From NCBI GenBank assembly GCA_002439665.1, contig DJPC01000026.1, forward strand, positions 1,133-10,395: a stretch of DNA of 9,263 bases. Reading direction: 5' to 3'. The position numbers were made by a program, and so were the translations under genes. The stretch is from Dialister sp. UBA6422 (lineage in GTDB: Bacteria > Bacillota > Negativicutes > Veillonellales > Dialisteraceae). The notes under the pieces were generated by a model. The model saw only the letters and a list, made by a program, of their open reading frames with translations, made no database searches and was not told the origin of the DNA. This document shows positions 6,568 through 9,263 of the stretch, piece by piece. The stretch's first letter is position 1; every line of letters begins with the position of its first letter.

Positions 6568-7473
6568 ATGAAAATTATGAAAACTGCTACCGAAAAACGT
6601 ATGGCATTCCGTGAAAATCTGAAATCCGGTCACATTATGATTGCTCCAGGTATTGGTGATGCACTGGGGGCTAAGATTGCCGAAATGGCAGGCATTCCAG
6701 CACTGGCTATGGGAGGCTATTCTGTTTCTGCTTCTCGTCTAGGTCAGCCAGATGTAGGTCTTCTGACTTGCAGTGAAATGGTAGAACAGCTGACCGGTAT
6801 TTGTAATGCAGTTAACATCCCTGTTATCGCTGATGGGGACACTGGCTATGGTAATGCGCTCAATATCATCCGTACAGAGCATATGTTCGAACAGGCTGGT
6901 GCAGCATGTATTTTCTTTGAAGACCAGGTTTGGCCAAAACGCTGCGGTCATATGGATGGCAAACAGGTCATTACTGCTGAAGAACATGCACAGAAGATCA
7001 GAGCTGCTGTAGATGCTCGTTTCGATAAAGAAACAATGATTATGTCTCGTACCGATAGCCGTGCTGTATATGGCATCGATGATGCTATCGAAAGAAGCAA
7101 ACGCTATGCTGATGCTGGCGCAGAAATTTGCTTCGCTGATGGTATTGGCAGCCGGGAAGAATTGGAAAAATTTGCTAGAGGTATGGAAGGTACCGGTGCT
7201 TACATCGTAGCTAATATGATCGAAGGGGGCAAAACTCCACTTATCCCAGCTAAAGAACTGGAACAGATGGGATATTCTGTTGTATTCTGGGCTTGCAGTG
7301 CTGTATATTCCATTTCTAAGACTCTGTATGACCTCTTCACCAATCTGAATGAAAAAGGCACTACTGAAGACCATTTGAAGGATATGATCGAATTCGGTCA
7401 CTTTAATAGCATCATTGGTCTCGATGATTATAAAGAATTGGAAAGAAAATATAAAGTTGATAGAGATGACTAA
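6568..7473 (+). CDS. Isocitrate lyase/PEP mutase superfamily C-C lyase (methylisocitrate or dimethylmalate lyase-like)
   Basis: A 301-residue cytosolic enzyme with the superfamily's metal-binding DGDTGYG (89-95), EDQVWPKRCGH (118-128), SRTD (160-163) and NMIEGGKTP (216-224). The KRCGH loop supplies Cys126, the general acid of C-C lyases (isocitrate, 2-methylisocitrate and 2,3-dimethylmalate lyases); PEP mutases and oxaloacetate decarboxylases of the fold lack that cysteine. These lyases split a hydroxy-acid to pyruvate or glyoxylate plus a second acid. The length (about 300) fits PrpB or dimethylmalate lyase, not classical isocitrate lyase. Start ATG 6568 has GGGAGGA (6554-6560) seven bases upstream. 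It is the only gene after the Val T-box and orphan T-box module, so expression should rise when tRNA-Val is uncharged, an odd match for a catabolic lyase. No prpC/prpD neighbours are present. The exact substrate is unresolved. Confidence 0.85.
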   Translation: MKIMKTATEKRMAFRENLKSGHIMIAPGIGDALGAKIAEMAGIPALAMGGYSVSASRLGQPDVGLLTCSEMVEQLTGICNAVNIPVIADGDTGYGNALNIIRTEHMFEQAGAACIFFEDQVWPKRCGHMDGKQVITAEEHAQKIRAAVDARFDKETMIMSRTDSRAVYGIDDAIERSKRYADAGAEICFADGIGSREELEKFARGMEGTGAYIVANMIEGGKTPLIPAKELEQMGYSVVFWACSAVYSISKTLYDLFTNLNEKGTTEDHLKDMIEFGHFNSIIGLDDYKELERKYKVDRDD

Positions 7474-7520
7474 ACAAGTTACAAGTGCCTTGTAAATCTT
7501 CCTAATGGGTTTATTTAATG

Positions 7521-7568
7521 AAAATAGCTATCAAAATGTTTCACGTGAAACATTTTGATAGCTATTTT
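7521..7568. terminator. Perfect 48-bp palindrome, likely hairpin terminator, carrying parS
   Basis: Bases 7521-7544 and 7545-7568 are exact reverse complements over 24 bases each, with no loop. The arm ends are AAAA and TTTT, so RNA from either strand would form a long hairpin ending in U residues. It begins 47 bases after the lyase stop, with no other terminator between that gene and the next promoter. The centre is an exact parS site. Confidence 0.75.
7537..7552. other. parS: parS, ParB/Spo0J chromosome-segregation binding site
   Basis: TGTTTCACGTGAAACA matches the Bacillus subtilis-type parS consensus at all 16 positions. ParB (Spo0J) loads here as a CTP-dependent clamp and spreads, recruiting ParA/Soj and SMC for origin segregation. 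Such sites cluster near the replication origin, so the window is probably origin-proximal chromosome. Confidence 0.93.
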
Positions 7569-7701
7569 AGTATATATGATTTACATATATTATATATTGC
7601 GGCGTTTCTCATGAGGATGACTTTCCGGTCAGTTCGTGTTACAGGTTTCTCTTCTCCGCGGTATCTGCTAAAACCGGAAGGGGTTTTTAACTGGATACTG
7701 C

Positions 7702-7732
7702 TTCTGATTTCTAATTGCTTTTATGCTATAAT
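7702..7732 (+). promoter_or_regulatory. Extended -10 promoter of the Tad-like gene
   Basis: TGCTATAAT (7724-7732) is an extended -10 with a perfect TATAAT hexamer. The -35 is weak (TTCTGA at 7702-7707, 19-base spacing). AAAACC/GGTTTT at 7670-7687 just upstream could form a small hairpin. The rest of 7569-7701 shows nothing I can support. Confidence 0.65.
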
Positions 7733-7777
7733 ACAAGCAAAAATGTCATTTACATCTATTATACGAGGAGGTTTCCC

Positions 7778-9244
7778 ATGGACTGGCTAACAAGGCGCAT
7801 AAAAAATCAAAAAGGGGTTTTTCTGGTATTCACAGCCATCCTTATCCCCATCATCTTCGCCTGCGCGGGACTTGCGATGGACTTGGGAAATGCCTTTGCT
7901 CATAAATCAAAATTGCAAAATGCAGCCGATGCAGCGGTTCTGGTATATGGGCGATTTGATTATGGAAATAGTGGACAAAAACCGGAAAACGCAGAAGTAT
8001 ACATGAAAGCCAATGGTGCAGCCAATAGGATTGATAAAGTCACGGAACGTTCTTTGTCAGGAACCAGTGATGCCAATAATGTGCTCCTGTCCCTGTATGC
8101 ATCAGAAGATGTGCCGACTACCTTTATGAGAATGTTTGGATTTGACAAAGTACCTGTATCGGTGGTGGCGACTTGTAAAGTGCAGAAGAAAACTCAGTCT
8201 AAAGGCTCTGGTGTATTTGGGTATTCTTTTATTGGTGCAAGTACAAAAAAAGCAAGTGAGTTGGATTATGGTGCATGGCCGTGGGATTGTCCATTGGGCT
8301 TTTATGGCAGCAGACAAAAAATTGTAGGTAAAGTTCATTCCAATGGAGCCATTCGTTTAAATGGAAATCTAGATGGAGATGGACGTATTAATGGAACTAG
8401 AACGGTATTAATTGATAAGAAGGAGAACTTTACAACATCTATTACAAACGATATGGAGTTATGGGCGAGTGGTGGATGGATCAATCATTATGAACATGAC
8501 TACTATGCGGGACTTAGTAATTTATATGACAATGATATTTGTCGAGATACACCTCCTACAGAAAATAGTGATTGGTATCACATGGCTAGATTCGGTTATG
8601 ATAATGGAACGAGCACAGGAATTGATATTGTAGCTCCTAAACCGGGGGACAATTCTTTTGTAGATGTTGCTCTTAAACAAAATAATGATGATACCAAAGC
8701 TATTTATGATTATGTAGAAGACTTAAGAAAAAATCATGTGATTGCATCTGATGATCTAAATCAAATGAAAACAGATACATATGTAAAGACAGATGGAAAC
8801 TACAATAGTACAAGTACGTATCCATCGTGGGATGGTTGGGGTAAATACAAAATTATTGTGGCAGATGGTAGTGTAACGATTAATCCCGGAACTATTGATT
8901 GGAATGCAGACCATGTGGTCATTATGTCATTACATGGGGATATTCAAATTAATACGGAAGATAATAAAACATTAAAGGCTTTAATTTATGCGCCAAACGG
9001 AAGAATTGAATATAATGGTTCTAAAACTTTTATTGGTAGTATGGTAGCACAACGTATTTGTTTGCAGAAATCGGATGTTACATATACTTGGAGTGATTTT
9101 GACTTTGGTGGGTCTACTGGAAGTAGTGGTAGTGGTTCTAGTGGTAGTTCTGGCGGTAATGAGAACAGTTCCATTGATAAAGTCACTTTACATGCTGACC
9201 AAGATAGTAACTACGGAAGTGAAAGTACTCTGTGGGGAAACTAA
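7778..9244 (+). CDS. Tad-like (TadE/TadG-type) membrane-anchored surface protein with Gly/Ser-rich C-terminal linker
   Basis: A 488-residue protein starting at ATG 7778, with AGGAGG (7766-7771) six bases before it; a longer in-frame start at 7715 has no ribosome site and overlaps the promoter. The N-terminus is basic (RRIKNQKG), then a membrane segment (about 14-33), then the Tad domain signature GLAMDLGNAFAHKSKLQNAADAA (31-53), as in proteins of Flp/Tad pilus clusters. The body is novel to me: GKVHSNGAIRLNGNLDGDGRINGT (184-207) and VADGSVTINPG...HVVIMSLHGDIQIN...ALIYAPNGRIEYNGSKTFIGSMVAQ (361-425) suggest stacked beta strands like those in pilus-linked or polymer-forming exported proteins. 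Residues 444-460 are Gly/Ser/Thr only, followed by a 28-residue hydrophilic tail. No other tad genes lie in the window. An exported, cell-surface or minor-pilin-like role is inferred. Codons become more AT-rich after about 8330. Confidence 0.8.
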   Translation: MDWLTRRIKNQKGVFLVFTAILIPIIFACAGLAMDLGNAFAHKSKLQNAADAAVLVYGRFDYGNSGQKPENAEVYMKANGAANRIDKVTERSLSGTSDANNVLLSLYASEDVPTTFMRMFGFDKVPVSVVATCKVQKKTQSKGSGVFGYSFIGASTKKASELDYGAWPWDCPLGFYGSRQKIVGKVHSNGAIRLNGNLDGDGRINGTRTVLIDKKENFTTSITNDMELWASGGWINHYEHDYYAGLSNLYDNDICRDTPPTENSDWYHMARFGYDNGTSTGIDIVAPKPGDNSFVDVALKQNNDDTKAIYDYVEDLRKNHVIASDDLNQMKTDTYVKTDGNYNSTSTYPSWDGWGKYKIIVADGSVTINPGTIDWNADHVVIMSLHGDIQINTEDNKTLKALIYAPNGRIEYNGSKTFIGSMVAQRICLQKSDVTYTWSDFDFGGSTGSSGSGSSGSSGGNENSSIDKVTLHADQDSNYGSESTLWGN

Positions 9245-9263
9245 TAACAGACAACCAACAACC

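Noticed and set aside
7518..7790. Open frame of 90 codons after the lyase gene
   Set aside because: It begins in the parS palindrome (its MFHVKH is parS read as codons), overlaps the promoter and start of the Tad-like gene, and has no ribosome site.

Overview
The window reads as chromosomal DNA from a low-GC Bacillota-type bacterium. The reasons are two complete tRNA-sensing T-box leaders, consensus TTGACA-N17-TATAAT promoters, strong purine-rich ribosome binding sites, and an exact copy of the ParB-binding site parS in its Bacillus form. Gene content (ilvD, a BASS-family transporter, an isocitrate lyase/PEP mutase family lyase, a Tad-like surface protein) would suit a gut anaerobe, perhaps of the Negativicutes. 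That assignment is a guess from style; no taxonomic marker gene is present. All convincing genes are on the + strand.

Region 1 (1-2237) is a type IV restriction pair. It holds the 3' part of an mcrB-like AAA+ GTPase gene with an EVE/PUA-like N-terminal domain, cut by the window edge, and a translationally coupled mcrC nuclease gene that overlaps it by four bases.

Region 2 (2269-5876) is probably one transcription unit. It has a consensus promoter, a T-box leader whose specifier codon reads AUC (isoleucine), ilvD (dihydroxy-acid dehydratase), a BASS-family Na+-coupled transporter and an intrinsic terminator. A related pair of inverted arrays built from 9-nt units lies on each side of ilvD (2633-2770 and 4632-4778).

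Region 3 (5990-7568) starts with a second consensus promoter and a second full T-box leader, specifier GUC (valine). About 110 nt after its terminator comes a third T-box antiterminator/terminator module that lacks Stem I and a specifier; a hairpin-forming repeat lies where Stem I would be. The gene served is a C-C lyase of the isocitrate lyase/PEP mutase superfamily. It ends before a perfect 48-bp palindrome whose centre is an exact 16-bp parS site; the same palindrome could act as its terminator.

Region 4 (7702-9244) has its own extended -10 promoter and encodes a 488-residue protein with a Tad-type N-terminal anchor, a long repetitive-looking exported body and a Gly/Ser-rich linker near the C-terminus.

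The connecting theme of regions 2 and 3 is branched-chain amino acid control. Uncharged tRNA-Ile would switch on DHAD, which makes the 2-keto acid precursors of Val/Leu/Ile, along with a possible organic-anion or keto-acid transporter. Uncharged tRNA-Val would switch on a pyruvate-forming type of lyase. The most notable items are the orphan T-box module, the valine-linked lyase, the parS palindrome and the 9-nt unit inverted arrays.
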